A stretch of DNA of 64,000 nt, taken from positions 186,001 to 250,000 of the forward strand of contig NZ_JADDXU010000004.1 in assembly GCF_015163075.1 (NCBI RefSeq), written 5' to 3'. This stretch comes from Streptomyces justiciae. Lineage in GTDB: Bacteria > Actinomycetota > Actinomycetes > Streptomycetales > Streptomycetaceae. Position 1 is the stretch's first letter; each line of letters begins with the position of its first letter. Shown here piece by piece: positions 35,168 through 46,072 of the stretch. The translations under genes and the position numbers were made by a program. The notes beneath the pieces are model-generated. The model saw only the letters and a program-made list of their open reading frames with translations. It was not told where the DNA came from and ran no database searches.

Positions 35168-35239
35168 GCCGGTCGAACCAGGACCCGCCGGACAGGCGCG
35201 CTCACCGGCTGTCACCGGACACCGAGCGGCGGAGTGACA

Positions 35240-35274
35240 GGGCCGTTGTCCGGAACATCCGGGACTGACGGCCC
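35240..35274 (+). promoter_or_regulatory. DevR/OsdR-type palindrome(s) before the PNPOx-like gene
   Basis: GGGACTGACGGCCC (35261-35274) matches 10 of 12 fixed positions of GGGCCG-N2-CGGCCC and ends 83 bases before the PNPOx-like start. A poorer half-copy starts at 35240, 21 bases upstream. It is the first occurrence, and the left edge, of the repeated motif. Confidence 0.4.
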
Positions 35275-35357
35275 TTCGCGCCCGGCATCCGTTGGCCAAC
35301 CATGGATGGACGACGTGCGGCGCACGCCTGCCGCTTCCGGCGAAAGACGGTCTGGCC

Positions 35358-35798
35358 ATGTATCCCAACGACGGATTCCGCGAACTCGAACGGCAGGAAT
35401 GCCTGCGGCTGCTGGCCGAGGTGCCCGTGGGCCGGATCGTCCACACCCGCCAGGCCCTGCCCGCTGTCCTGCCGGTCAACTTCTGTCTGGACGGCGACGG
35501 CGCGGTGCTGCTGCGCACCGCGGCCGCGTCGGAGCTGGTGCGCGCCATCGACGGCGCGGTCGTCGCCTTCGAGGCCGACCAGGTCGACGCCGTCACGCAC
35601 TCCGGCTGGAGCGTCGTGGTCACCGGCGCCGCCTCGGTCGTCAGGGACCCGGCCGAGCACGACCGCCTGACCCGCACGGGTCCGCGTTCCTGGGTGCCCT
35701 CGCCCGAGGAGGTCTTCGTCCGCATCGAGCCCGACCTGGTCACCGGCCGCGCACTCGTCGGCGGGCGCTCGCTCTACGGCGTCCGCCTCTCGGACTGA
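35358..35798 (+). CDS. Pyridoxamine 5'-phosphate oxidase-like (flavin-binding split barrel) protein
   Basis: A 146-residue protein from ATG 35358. The fold signature is ECLRLLAEVPVGRIVHT, ALPAVLPVNFCLDGD and VVVTGAASVV, seen in small flavin/F420-binding PNPOx-like proteins. These are abundant in DosR-type dormancy regulons, where their substrates are mostly unknown. No signal peptide. ATG 35292 would add 22 residues without a ribosome-binding site. Preceded by a palindrome of the island's regulon. Confidence 0.8.
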   Translation: MYPNDGFRELERQECLRLLAEVPVGRIVHTRQALPAVLPVNFCLDGDGAVLLRTAAASELVRAIDGAVVAFEADQVDAVTHSGWSVVVTGAASVVRDPAEHDRLTRTGPRSWVPSPEEVFVRIEPDLVTGRALVGGRSLYGVRLSD

Positions 35799-35802
35799 CA
35801 CC

Positions 35803-35838
35803 GGTCCGAACGGCCCTGCGAAAGGGGCCGTACGGCGC
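35803..35838 (+). promoter_or_regulatory. Tandem DevR/OsdR-type palindromes before a USP gene
   Basis: GGTCCGAACGGCCC (35803-35816) and GGGCCGTACGGCGC (35825-35838) each match 11 of 12 fixed positions of GGGCCG-N2-CGGCCC. They are exactly 22 bases apart, two helical turns, so two dimers could bind one face. The second ends 80 bases before the USP start. Confidence 0.6.
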
Positions 35839-35918
35839 TTCACCGGGTGCGCCTGGCCCCTGCCCGGGCTGTCGCGGGCGGACGAGTATCGGGACCACAG
35901 AGCAGAGGAGGAGAGGAC

Positions 35919-36752
35919 ATGACTCTCCAGCAAGTGGTCGTGGGAACGGACGGTTCACTGGTCGCCGTACGGGCGCTGGACTGGGCCTCGGACGAGGCGG
36001 TGCGGCGCGGTGCTCAGCTGCGGATCGTCTATGCCGTGCCCGACCCTGACGAGGCCGGACCCGTCCTCGCCTCGGCCGTCGAGCGCGTACACGAACGTCA
36101 CCCGGACCTGGCGGTGACGTCCCGCGCCGTCGCGGGCAGCCCCGTACGGGCGCTCGCCCAGGAAAGCGAGGGCGCGGCCCTCACGGTCGTCGGCACGCGG
36201 GGCTTCAACGGGGTCGCCGGCCTGATGGCCGGTTCCGTGAGCCTGCGGCTGGCCGCACGGGTACGGGGCCCACTGCTCGTCGTACGCGGGGACCATCCGT
36301 GCGACGGCAAGGAGGAAGTGCTGCTGGGCCTGGAGGACGACGGCGACGCCGAGGCCGCCGCGTACGCCTTCGACGAGGCGGAGCGGCGGGATGTCCGGCT
36401 GCGCGTCCTGCACTCCCGCACCCACCGGCACATCACCCCCGAACTGCCCTCGCCGATCCCCGCCACCAGCCCCGGGCAACGGCGGCTGGACCGAGAGGAC
36501 CGGGCCGAGGAGGCCGTACCGCGCTTCAGCCTGGGCCGGCTGGAGGAGCAGCACCCCGGCGTCGGCGTCGAGTCCCGCACGGTGCGCACCGGCCCCGCGC
36601 ACGCCCTGTTGGCGGCCACGGGCGACTCGGCCGTCGTCGTCATCGGCGCCCGCCGGCGCACCAGCCGCCTCGGACCCCAGCTCGGCCCGGTGGCGCACAC
36701 GCTGCTGCACCGCTCGCACTGCCCGGTGGTGCTGGTGCCGACGACGGGATGA
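35919..36752 (+). CDS. Universal stress protein, tandem Usp domains
   Basis: A 277-residue two-domain USP. Domain 1 (1-about 140) has the ATP-binding motif GTRGFNGVAGLMAGS, matching G-x2-G-x9-GS. Domain 2 has the divergent GARRRTSRLGPQLGPV in its place, so it may not bind nucleotide. ATG 35919 has GGAGGAGAGG upstream. DosR-controlled USPs of this size occur in Mycobacterium tuberculosis. Two regulon palindromes lie upstream and a strong terminator follows, so it is a single-gene unit. Confidence 0.92.
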   Translation: MTLQQVVVGTDGSLVAVRALDWASDEAVRRGAQLRIVYAVPDPDEAGPVLASAVERVHERHPDLAVTSRAVAGSPVRALAQESEGAALTVVGTRGFNGVAGLMAGSVSLRLAARVRGPLLVVRGDHPCDGKEEVLLGLEDDGDAEAAAYAFDEAERRDVRLRVLHSRTHRHITPELPSPIPATSPGQRRLDREDRAEEAVPRFSLGRLEEQHPGVGVESRTVRTGPAHALLAATGDSAVVVIGARRRTSRLGPQLGPVAHTLLHRSHCPVVLVPTTG

Positions 36753-36776
36753 CCGTGCACGCGAAGCGAAAAGAAG

Positions 36777-36804
36777 GGGGGTGAGGCCGGGCGGCCTCAC
36801 CCCC
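36777..36804. terminator. Strong bidirectional terminator
   Basis: A perfect 12-bp stem (36777-36788 with 36793-36804) and a four-base loop, flanked by an A-rich left side and TTT on the right, lies between the convergent USP and RaiA-like genes. It has the full intrinsic-terminator form in both directions. Confidence 0.9.
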
Positions 36805-36815
36805 TTTCGCCCTGC

Positions 36816-37184
36816 TCAGCCGTCGCTCCGCGCGGCAGGCCCTCCGCGCCACGGCGGCGGGGTCGCGGACTTGCGCGCCTCGTCCCCGCGATGGGTCGCG
36901 CGGTCGGTGCGTCCCCGCAGCCGGTCCTGCAGCCGATCGGCGAGCTCGTGCGCGCTCGCCTCGCGCGCGTGCACGACGACGAGGTCGTCGCCCACCCGGA
37001 TCTCGGCCGCCGCCGACCACGGCTGCCCGACATGCTGGGCCACCGCCCGGACGACGCGCACCTCCCCGCTGACCTCCGGGAGCCCCGGCCGGTCGAGCGC
37101 CGCCGCGACCTTGGCCCGGAGGTACGTGAGTTCCTCGTCGTCGACGTTGTCCGTCGCCCGTACCTGGATGTCGCTGAAAGCCAT
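36816..37184 (-). CDS. Ribosome hibernation factor-like (RaiA/HPF family) protein
   Basis: A 122-residue protein. The N-terminal 95 residues follow the RaiA/HPF beta-alpha-beta pattern (IQVRATDNVDDEELTYLRAKVAAAL, then VRVVRAVAQ, AAEIRVGDDLVVVHAREAS and a basic helix ADRLQDRLRGR). The rest is a short basic tail rather than the HPF dimerisation domain, so it would be a short, YfiA-like form. Such proteins block the decoding centre of resting ribosomes, and DosR regulons in mycobacteria contain one. ATG 37184 is divergent from GAPDH with regulon palindromes between. Assignment to the family is by pattern only. Confidence 0.6.
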   Translation of the reverse strand: MAFSDIQVRATDNVDDEELTYLRAKVAAALDRPGLPEVSGEVRVVRAVAQHVGQPWSAAAEIRVGDDLVVVHAREASAHELADRLQDRLRGRTDRATHRGDEARKSATPPPWRGGPAARSDG

Positions 37185-37249
37185 GTGTCCCACTTCCTCT
37201 GATCCGCTGCCGGCGATCCCACCCTCCCGCCGGCCCGCACCCGTTCCCA

Positions 37250-37285
37250 GGGCCGGGTGGCCCGGACGTGGACCCCGTACGGCCC
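37250..37285. promoter_or_regulatory. Paired DevR/OsdR-type palindromes between RaiA-like and GAPDH genes
   Basis: GGGCCGGGTGGCCC (37250-37263) matches 11 of 12 fixed positions and a weaker copy at 37272-37285 matches 9 of 12, again 22 bases apart. The pair is 66 bases from the RaiA-like start and 76 bases from the GAPDH start and could serve both directions. Confidence 0.55.
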
Positions 37286-37361
37286 CTGCTCCGGCGGGGC
37301 CCCGGGGCGGAGGCTGGCAGCGCACCGCAACCACCGGACACCGACCAGGAGGACGACGGAC

Positions 37362-40243
<2,882 letters not shown>

Positions 40244-40273
40244 GACCGCTACGAGGCGCAGCGTCCTCACCCC

Positions 40274-41899
40274 TCACTCCTCCGGAATCATGTCCATGGC
40301 CCCGGAGGGGCACTCGGCCACACACAGCCCGCACCCCTTGCAGTAGTCCAGGTCGATCGCGAACCCCTTCCCGGGCCCCAGTTTCGTGATCGCGTTGTCC
40401 GGGCAGACGCCGTAGCAGTTGTCGCACTCGAAGCAGTTCCCGCACGACATGCAGCGGCGCGCCTCGAACAGCGCGGTGGACTCGTCGAGTCCCTGGACGA
40501 CCTCGTCGAACGTCGAGACGCGGCGGGCGAGTTCGAGCCGGGGGCGCACGGAGGCGGGGGCGTCGGCGTAGTACCAGGTGTTGAGCCGGTCGAAGGCGGC
40601 CGGGTCGTGCTTGGGGCCGGGGCGGTACGAGGTCCCGCGCAGATAGGCGTCGATGTGCCGTGCCGCCTTCTTGCCGTGCCCCACGGCCACGGTCGCCGTG
40701 CGTTCGGCGGGGACCATGTCGCCGCCGGCGAAGACGCCAGGGTGGCCCGTCATCAGCCCGTCGGCGACCTGGACCGTGCCGTGGTCCACGGCGAGGTCCG
40801 GGACATCTTCCACCAGGGACAGGTCGGAGTCCTGGCCGAGGGCGAGCACCACCGTGTCGGCGTCCAGTTCCTCGAACTCGCCGGTGGGCTGCGGGAATCC
40901 GGTCTCGTCGAGTTCCATCCGCTCGATGGTGATCCGGCCGCCGTCGGCGTGCTTGATGGTCGACAGCCACTTCATCCGCACGCCCTCCTCCAGGGCTTCC
41001 GTCACCTCCTCGTCGTGCGCCGGCATCCGGTCCCGGGTGCGCCGGTAGACCACTACCGCGTCGGTGGCGCCGAGCCTGCGGGCGGTACGGGCGGCGTCCA
41101 TCGCCGTGTTGCCGCCGCCGTAGACGGCGACCTTGCGGCCCAGCAGCGGCGGGCCCTCGCCCTCCATGCCACCCAGCAGCGTCACCGCGTCGAGGATGCG
41201 GGCGCTGTCGCCCGCCGGGATGTAGGCGCGGCGGCCGATGCCCGCGCCCACGGCCAGGAACACGGCGTCGAAACCGCCGTCCCGCTGTGCCGCGAGCACG
41301 TCGTCCACGCGTGCGCCGAGCTCCAGGGCGATGCCGAGCGCCAGGACGCGGTCGATCTCCGCTTCCAGCACCTCGCGCGGGAGGCGGTAGCGCGGGATGC
41401 CGTAGCGCATCATGCCGCCCGGCCGGTCCTGTGCCTCACGGATCGTCACCTCGTGGCCCAGCAGCCGCAGATGGTACGCGGCGGACAGGCCGGCGGGCCC
41501 TGAACCGATGACGAGGACACGCTTGCCGGAGGTGGCCTGCGGGGCTTCGAGCGTCCAGCCGTGCCGGATCGCCTCGTCGCCCAGGAAGCATTCGACGGCG
41601 TTGATGCCGACCGCGTCGTCCACCTGGACACGGTTGCAGGCGGCCTCGCACGGGTGGTAGCAGATCCGGCCCATCACGGCCGGCAGCGGGTTGTCCCGCA
41701 TCAGCTCCCGCCACGCGGACTCGTAGTCACCGCTCTCGGCGTGGAACAGCCACTGCTGGATGTTCTCGCCGGCCGGGCAGGCCCCGTTGCACGGCGGCAA
41801 CCGGTGGACGTACTCGGGGCGTTCGGTGCGCCAGGCGCCGGTCCGGTTGGCCAGACTGGAACCCACGTCCAGGGTGATCGCGAACGGCTTCTCCTTCAC
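40274..41899 (-). CDS. GltD-like FAD/NAD(P) oxidoreductase fused to a two-[4Fe-4S] ferredoxin domain
   Basis: A 541-residue protein. The N-terminal 110 residues have Cys clusters CNGACPAG and CYHPCEAACN of the GltB/GltD helical domain. FAD- and NAD(P)-binding folds follow (VIGSGPAGLSAA; VYGGGNTAMDAARTA). The C-terminal 80 residues carry two ferredoxin clusters, CMSCGNCFECDNCYGVCP and CKGCGLCVAECP, as in PorD. It would pass electrons between NAD(P)H and the 2-oxoacid oxidoreductase encoded with it, replacing separate delta subunit and ferredoxin reductase. It overlaps the beta gene (ATGA). It is the last gene of a four-gene operon. Confidence 0.9.
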   Translation of the reverse strand: MKEKPFAITLDVGSSLANRTGAWRTERPEYVHRLPPCNGACPAGENIQQWLFHAESGDYESAWRELMRDNPLPAVMGRICYHPCEAACNRVQVDDAVGINAVECFLGDEAIRHGWTLEAPQATSGKRVLVIGSGPAGLSAAYHLRLLGHEVTIREAQDRPGGMMRYGIPRYRLPREVLEAEIDRVLALGIALELGARVDDVLAAQRDGGFDAVFLAVGAGIGRRAYIPAGDSARILDAVTLLGGMEGEGPPLLGRKVAVYGGGNTAMDAARTARRLGATDAVVVYRRTRDRMPAHDEEVTEALEEGVRMKWLSTIKHADGGRITIERMELDETGFPQPTGEFEELDADTVVLALGQDSDLSLVEDVPDLAVDHGTVQVADGLMTGHPGVFAGGDMVPAERTATVAVGHGKKAARHIDAYLRGTSYRPGPKHDPAAFDRLNTWYYADAPASVRPRLELARRVSTFDEVVQGLDESTALFEARRCMSCGNCFECDNCYGVCPDNAITKLGPGKGFAIDLDYCKGCGLCVAECPSGAMDMIPEE

Positions 41900-42900
41900 G
41901 GCAGGACCTCCTCGGCCAGCTCGAAGCGCGCGATGTTGCGGTCGGCCGCCCGCTGGAGGCGGGCGATGACGTCCGTGCGGACCTCCGGGGTGAAGAGGTG
42001 GGCGTACCGCTTCTGCGGGCGCAGGTACTCCTCGACCGGCACCCGCCGACGGATCTTCGTCACCGCGGTGACCTCGCCGTCCAGCGCCTCGAACACCGGG
42101 AACAGACCGCTCTGTTCGGCCAGCCGCGCGATGCGCACCGTGTCGTGGGACGGTGTGCCCCAGCCGAGCGGACAGGGGACCAGGACATGCAGATAGCGGG
42201 CGCCGCGCATCCCCATTGCCCGGTGCACCTTGGCCTCCAGGTCACGCAGCCCCGCGACGGTGGCGGTGGCGACGTACGGGATCTCGTGCGCCATCGCGAT
42301 CAGAGGCAGGCTCTTGCCCTGGCCGAACGGAGCGCCGGGTGCGTCGCCGACCGCCTGGGTGGTCGCCGTGCGCGCGGTCGGAGGCGTGGCCCCGGACCGC
42401 TGGACGCCCGTGTTCATGTACGCCTCGTTGTCGTAACAGACGTACAGCACGTCGTCGTTGCGTTCGAACATGCCGGACAGGCAGCCCAGGCCGATGTCGA
42501 CGGTGCCGCCGTCCCCGCCCTGCCCGACCACGCGGACATCGGTGCGGCCCTTGGCGCGCAGCGCCGCCGCGACACCCGAAGCAACGGCGGGGGCGTTGCC
42601 GAACAGCGAGTGCAGCCAGGGCAGTTGCCAGGACGTCTCCGGGTACGGCGTGGAGAACACCTCCAGGCAGCCGGTCGCGTTGACCGCGATCACGTTGCCA
42701 CCGCTCGCCCGCTGCGCCGCGTCCAGGACGTAGCGTGCGCCGAGTGCCTCACCGCAGCCCTGGCAGGCGCGGTGGCCGCAGGTGAGCGCGTTGGAACGGT
42801 CCGGATCGGACTGGTCGGACCGCAACTCGGGGGCCAGCAGCCGGTTTCCGGCGGCGAGACTGCCCACCTGGTAGAACTTCACCTGCTGAGCGGCGTTCAT
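41896..42900 (-). CDS. porB: Pyruvate/2-oxoacid:ferredoxin oxidoreductase, beta subunit
   Basis: A 334-residue thiamine diphosphate-binding subunit. CGHRACQGCGEAL gives two of the [4Fe-4S] cysteine ligands, GQGGDGGTVDIGLGCLSGMFERN is the ThDP/Mg-binding segment and YDNEAYMNTG follows. VPCPLGWG and the C-terminal region match pyruvate-type PorB. Together with alpha and gamma it oxidatively decarboxylates pyruvate, or another 2-oxoacid, to acyl-CoA with ferredoxin as acceptor. ATG 42900 overlaps the alpha stop. Confidence 0.9.
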   Translation of the reverse strand: MNAAQQVKFYQVGSLAAGNRLLAPELRSDQSDPDRSNALTCGHRACQGCGEALGARYVLDAAQRASGGNVIAVNATGCLEVFSTPYPETSWQLPWLHSLFGNAPAVASGVAAALRAKGRTDVRVVGQGGDGGTVDIGLGCLSGMFERNDDVLYVCYDNEAYMNTGVQRSGATPPTARTATTQAVGDAPGAPFGQGKSLPLIAMAHEIPYVATATVAGLRDLEAKVHRAMGMRGARYLHVLVPCPLGWGTPSHDTVRIARLAEQSGLFPVFEALDGEVTAVTKIRRRVPVEEYLRPQKRYAHLFTPEVRTDVIARLQRAADRNIARFELAEEVLP

Positions 42901-44138
42901 CGGTTGCTCCCCACATCGCGCAGGATGTTCTCCGCCGACGGCCCCGACCTGCGGGTCTGTGCCATGCGTGCCAACTCCCGCTCCACCAGGGCGGTGTCGA
43001 GGTCCAGGAACTCCAGATGGCCGAGCCGTCCGGCGACCGCGTCGGCGAACAGCCGGTGCAGCGACGCCTTGGTGATCGGGCGTCCGCCGAGCCCGGCGAC
43101 CACGGTGTGCCCGTCGAGCCGGATGCCGGACAGGGCGGTGCGCACGTTCTGTGAGACGATCCCGCCGACCCCGACGGCCAGAGCGCGCTCCAGGACCACC
43201 ACCCGGCGGGCGTGGCCGAGCACGGTCCGCACTGCCTCCAGTGGGAACGGCCGGAAAGAGGTGATCCCCAGCGCCCCGATCCGTACCCCGTCCGCACGCA
43301 TCTCGTCGACCACGTCGCAGACCGTGCCCAGTACCGAGCCGAGGGCCACGACGATGGTGTCCGCGAACTCGCATGCGTAGGGATGGATCAGGCCGCCGGA
43401 GTCCCGCCCGAACGCCTGCCGGAACTCCCGCGCGATGTCCGGGATCGCCTCCAGCGCCTGCATCTGCTTGGCGTGCGCGAGGTAGCGCACCTCGGTGAAG
43501 GCCTCCGGGCCGACCATGGCGCCGATCGACACCGGCTCGTCGGGATCGAGGACCTGGCGGGGCTCGTACGGTGCCAGGAACGCGTCGACCTGGGCCTGCT
43601 CCGGCATCTCGATCCGCTCCCAGGCGTGCGTCAGCACGAAGCCGTCCATGCACACCATCACCGGCAGCGACAGCTCCTCCGCCAGCCGGAAGGCCTGCGG
43701 ATGCAGATCGGCGGCCTCCTGGTTGTCGCGGGCGTACAGCTGGATCCAGCCGGAGTCGCGCTGGGACATGCTGTCGCTGTGGTCGTTCCAGATGTTGATG
43801 GGCGCGCCGATCGCCCGGTTGGCGACCGTCATCACGATCGGCAGACCGAGGCCGGAGGCGTTGTAGAGGGCCTCCACCATGTACAGCAGGCCCTGGCTCG
43901 CCGTCGCCGTGTAGGTGCGGGCCCCGGCCGCCGAGGCGCCGATGCACAGGGACATCGCCGCGAACTCCGACTCGACGTTGACGTACTCGCACGGCTTCAG
44001 CGCACCCGACTTCACCAGGCGGCTGAGCTCCTCGACGATGTGGGTCTGTGGAGAGATCGGGTAGGCGGCGATCACTTCCGGGCGGCAGTACGCGACGGTC
44101 TCGGCGACCGCGCGCGAGCCCTCAGTCTGCTTCAGCAT
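42897..44138 (-). CDS. porA: Pyruvate/2-oxoacid:ferredoxin oxidoreductase, alpha subunit
   Basis: A 413-residue alpha subunit. AAYPISPQTHIVEELS and VNVESEFAAMS bind substrate/ThDP; ATASQGLLYMVEALYNASG and PINIWNDHSDSMSQRDSGW are conserved PorA segments. The C-terminal part (GSVLGTVCDVVDEMRADG, GITSFRPFP) is the transketolase-C domain. Its start lies 17 bases inside the gamma gene. Oxygen-sensitive Por enzymes are unusual in an obligate aerobe and fit low-oxygen metabolism. Confidence 0.92.
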   Translation of the reverse strand: MLKQTEGSRAVAETVAYCRPEVIAAYPISPQTHIVEELSRLVKSGALKPCEYVNVESEFAAMSLCIGASAAGARTYTATASQGLLYMVEALYNASGLGLPIVMTVANRAIGAPINIWNDHSDSMSQRDSGWIQLYARDNQEAADLHPQAFRLAEELSLPVMVCMDGFVLTHAWERIEMPEQAQVDAFLAPYEPRQVLDPDEPVSIGAMVGPEAFTEVRYLAHAKQMQALEAIPDIAREFRQAFGRDSGGLIHPYACEFADTIVVALGSVLGTVCDVVDEMRADGVRIGALGITSFRPFPLEAVRTVLGHARRVVVLERALAVGVGGIVSQNVRTALSGIRLDGHTVVAGLGGRPITKASLHRLFADAVAGRLGHLEFLDLDTALVERELARMAQTRRSGPSAENILRDVGSNR

Positions 44139-44697
44139 GAGCGCGCTCCTTGCACAGCACCTCGACGTGGTCGTAGGCCTCGCGGGCGGCCGCGGCGTTG
44201 TTGGTGCCCAGCACGCCCGGGAACCGGTCCCGGATGGCCGCTTCGAGCGAGTCGATCGTCACGCAGCCCGTCAGCGCGGCCAGCCCGCCGAGCAGGACGG
44301 CGCTCGGCACCGGGCGGCCGACGTGGCGCAGGGCGAGCGCGGTGGCGGGGACGGTGAGGACCGGGCCGTCGAGGGTCTCCAGGCCCAGGTCGTCGGCCCC
44401 GCGCGGGGAATTGACCAGCACCGGGCCGCCGGGGCGCAGTCCGTCGAAGACGTTCACCTGGTGCAGCAGCGTCGCGTCCTGGATCACCAGGGCGTCGGGA
44501 CGGGTGACCGGCTCACGGACCCGGATCGGCCGGTCGTCGATCCGGCAGAACGCCATGACCGGCGCCCCCGTCCGCTCCGAACCGAAACTCGGGAACGCCT
44601 GCGCGTGGCGGCCCTCGACGAACGCCGCCACCGACAGCAACTCCGCCGCGGTGACGGCTCCCTGACCGCCTCGGCCGTGGATACGTACCTGGAACAC
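44122..44697 (-). CDS. porG: Pyruvate/2-oxoacid:ferredoxin oxidoreductase, gamma subunit
   Basis: A 191-residue gamma subunit opening with VRIHGRGGQGAVTAAELL and continuing AQAFPSFGSERTGAPVMAFCRI, the standard PorG signature. GTG 44697 with GGAGGG upstream is the start. It is the first gene of the gamma-alpha-beta-GltD/ferredoxin operon, and a regulon palindrome lies 62 bases upstream. Confidence 0.92.
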   Translation of the reverse strand: MFQVRIHGRGGQGAVTAAELLSVAAFVEGRHAQAFPSFGSERTGAPVMAFCRIDDRPIRVREPVTRPDALVIQDATLLHQVNVFDGLRPGGPVLVNSPRGADDLGLETLDGPVLTVPATALALRHVGRPVPSAVLLGGLAALTGCVTIDSLEAAIRDRFPGVLGTNNAAAAREAYDHVEVLCKERAHAEAD

Positions 44698-44759
44698 GGC
44701 ACCCTCCTCACGTACGGGCTTCGTATCCGTCGTAACCCTCGCGAGGACGGTTTCCCGAG

Positions 44760-44794
44760 GGGCCGAACGTCCCGCGGACGAGGCCGAGGGGCTC
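44760..44794 (-). promoter_or_regulatory. DevR/OsdR-type palindrome before the por operon
   Basis: GGGCCGAACGTCCC (44760-44773) matches 11 of 12 fixed positions of the island motif; a weaker copy (9 of 12) begins at 44781. It is 62 bases from the porG start, the usual distance in this island. Confidence 0.55.
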
Positions 44795-44840
44795 CGGGCT
44801 CGCTTCCTTCCGTGCGAACTCCCGCCGTTCCGGGCACGGC

Positions 44841-44879
44841 CCTTCCCGGTCCGGCCTCCTGCCGTCCGGACCGGGAAGG
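44841..44879 (-). terminator. Hairpin terminator after a minus-strand USP gene
   Basis: A perfect 14-bp inverted repeat (44841-44854 with 44866-44879) with an 11-base loop lies 22 bases beyond the USP stop. It isolates the USP transcript from the por promoter. Confidence 0.8.
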
Positions 44880-44901
44880 ACGATCTCCGCCCCCGAGCGG
44901 C

Positions 44902-45795
44902 TCACTCGTGGGGCACGACGGCGACCGGGCAGCGGACGTGGTGCATCACCGCGTGCGCGACCGGTCCGGTGTGCGTACCGATACGGGCCGGCCGGATCCT
45001 GCGGCCGACGGCCAGCAGGGCGGCGTCCTGCGCGGCGTGCGTCAGCTGGACCGCGGCACGGCCCTCCGGCGCCAGCTCCTGGACTTCCACGGTGGGGAAC
45101 TTCTCCCGCCACGGCTCAAGGACGGTCCGCAGAGCGTGCGCCGCGGCTGCGCCCATCGCCTTGCGGGCCTTGGCCTCGGCGGCGCCGGGCATGTACGGCA
45201 GCCGCCAGGTGTACACCGCCCGCAGCGGGGCGGCCCGCATCATCGCGCTCTCGAAGGCGAACGCGAGCAACTCCTCACACCGGTGCGCGGGGTCGACGCC
45301 GACCACCACGTCGCGGTACGGCGTGGCGACCGAGGGCCGGCCGTCCACGTCCGGCAGGTGCTCGGACTCCAGGCTCTGATGGGCCCGTACGAGCACCACC
45401 GGCCGCGTCACCCGAGCCACTGTCGCCAGCGCCACCGATCCGGCCATGAAGCCGCCGAAGCCGGTGAACGCGCGGCTGCCCAGCACCAGCAGCTCCGCCT
45501 CGTCGCCCACGGTGACCAGGGCGTCGGGCGCGGAGTGCGGCACCTGGTCGGCACTCAGCCGCACCTGCGGGTAGCTCTCGCCGAGACGGTCCAGGCCGCC
45601 CTGGAGAATGCGCTCCGACCAGTACCGGGGCGCCGCCAGTTCGGGCAGCCCCGGCTCGCCGGCCGAGGTCCCGCCCTCCCACGCGTGCACCAGACGCAGC
45701 GGCAGACCGCGCCGCAGCGCTTCCCGGGCCGCCCAGTCGGCGGCGGCGAGACTCTCCCGCGAACCGTCCAGTCCTACGACAACGGGGCGAGGCAC
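44902..45795 (-). CDS. Universal stress protein, tandem Usp domains
   Basis: A 297-residue USP. In domain 1 the loop is GSRAFTGFGGFMAGS, with Ala at the second Gly of G-x2-G, and in domain 2 it is GRRIRPARIGTHTGPV. Both are therefore imperfect and nucleotide binding is uncertain. GTG 45795 is preferred to GTG 45804 because GGGGAGG is eight bases upstream. It is divergent from the CBS-BON gene across a gap of 277 bases carrying regulon palindromes. Confidence 0.9.
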   Translation of the reverse strand: MPRPVVVGLDGSRESLAAADWAAREALRRGLPLRLVHAWEGGTSAGEPGLPELAAPRYWSERILQGGLDRLGESYPQVRLSADQVPHSAPDALVTVGDEAELLVLGSRAFTGFGGFMAGSVALATVARVTRPVVLVRAHQSLESEHLPDVDGRPSVATPYRDVVVGVDPAHRCEELLAFAFESAMMRAAPLRAVYTWRLPYMPGAAEAKARKAMGAAAAHALRTVLEPWREKFPTVEVQELAPEGRAAVQLTHAAQDAALLAVGRRIRPARIGTHTGPVAHAVMHHVRCPVAVVPHE

Positions 45796-45883
45796 GGACC
45801 TCACCTCCCCGGATCAGTGTCCGCGCGCCGGTGCGCGGATCCCTTCGTCACCAGCGTCCCGGTGCCGGGGCGTGCGCGGGCAG

Positions 45884-46011
45884 GGGCTGACCCGGCCCGG
45901 CAGGGGGGCCGAACGGCCCTGCGGGCAGCGCGGAAGCGGCGGCGTCAGGGAGATTGCCCTGTCGGGGCCCTTGACGAGGGCCGGTCGGCCCAAGCCCGGA
46001 ACGGTCCGCCC
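45884..46011. promoter_or_regulatory. Two palindrome sets in the divergent USP/CBS promoter region
   Basis: Two perfect copies of GGGCCG-N2-CGGCCC occur: 45906-45919, 110 bases from the USP start, and 45978-45991, 81 bases from the CBS start. Each has a weaker partner (45884-45897 and 45998-46011, both 9 of 12). One set per direction suggests independent activation of both genes. I see no gene in the gap. Confidence 0.65.
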
Positions 46012-46072
46012 GCCCCAGGCTGGAGACAGACGTCGTCCCCACGACGACCGCCGAGCACCGCCGGAGGCCCTC

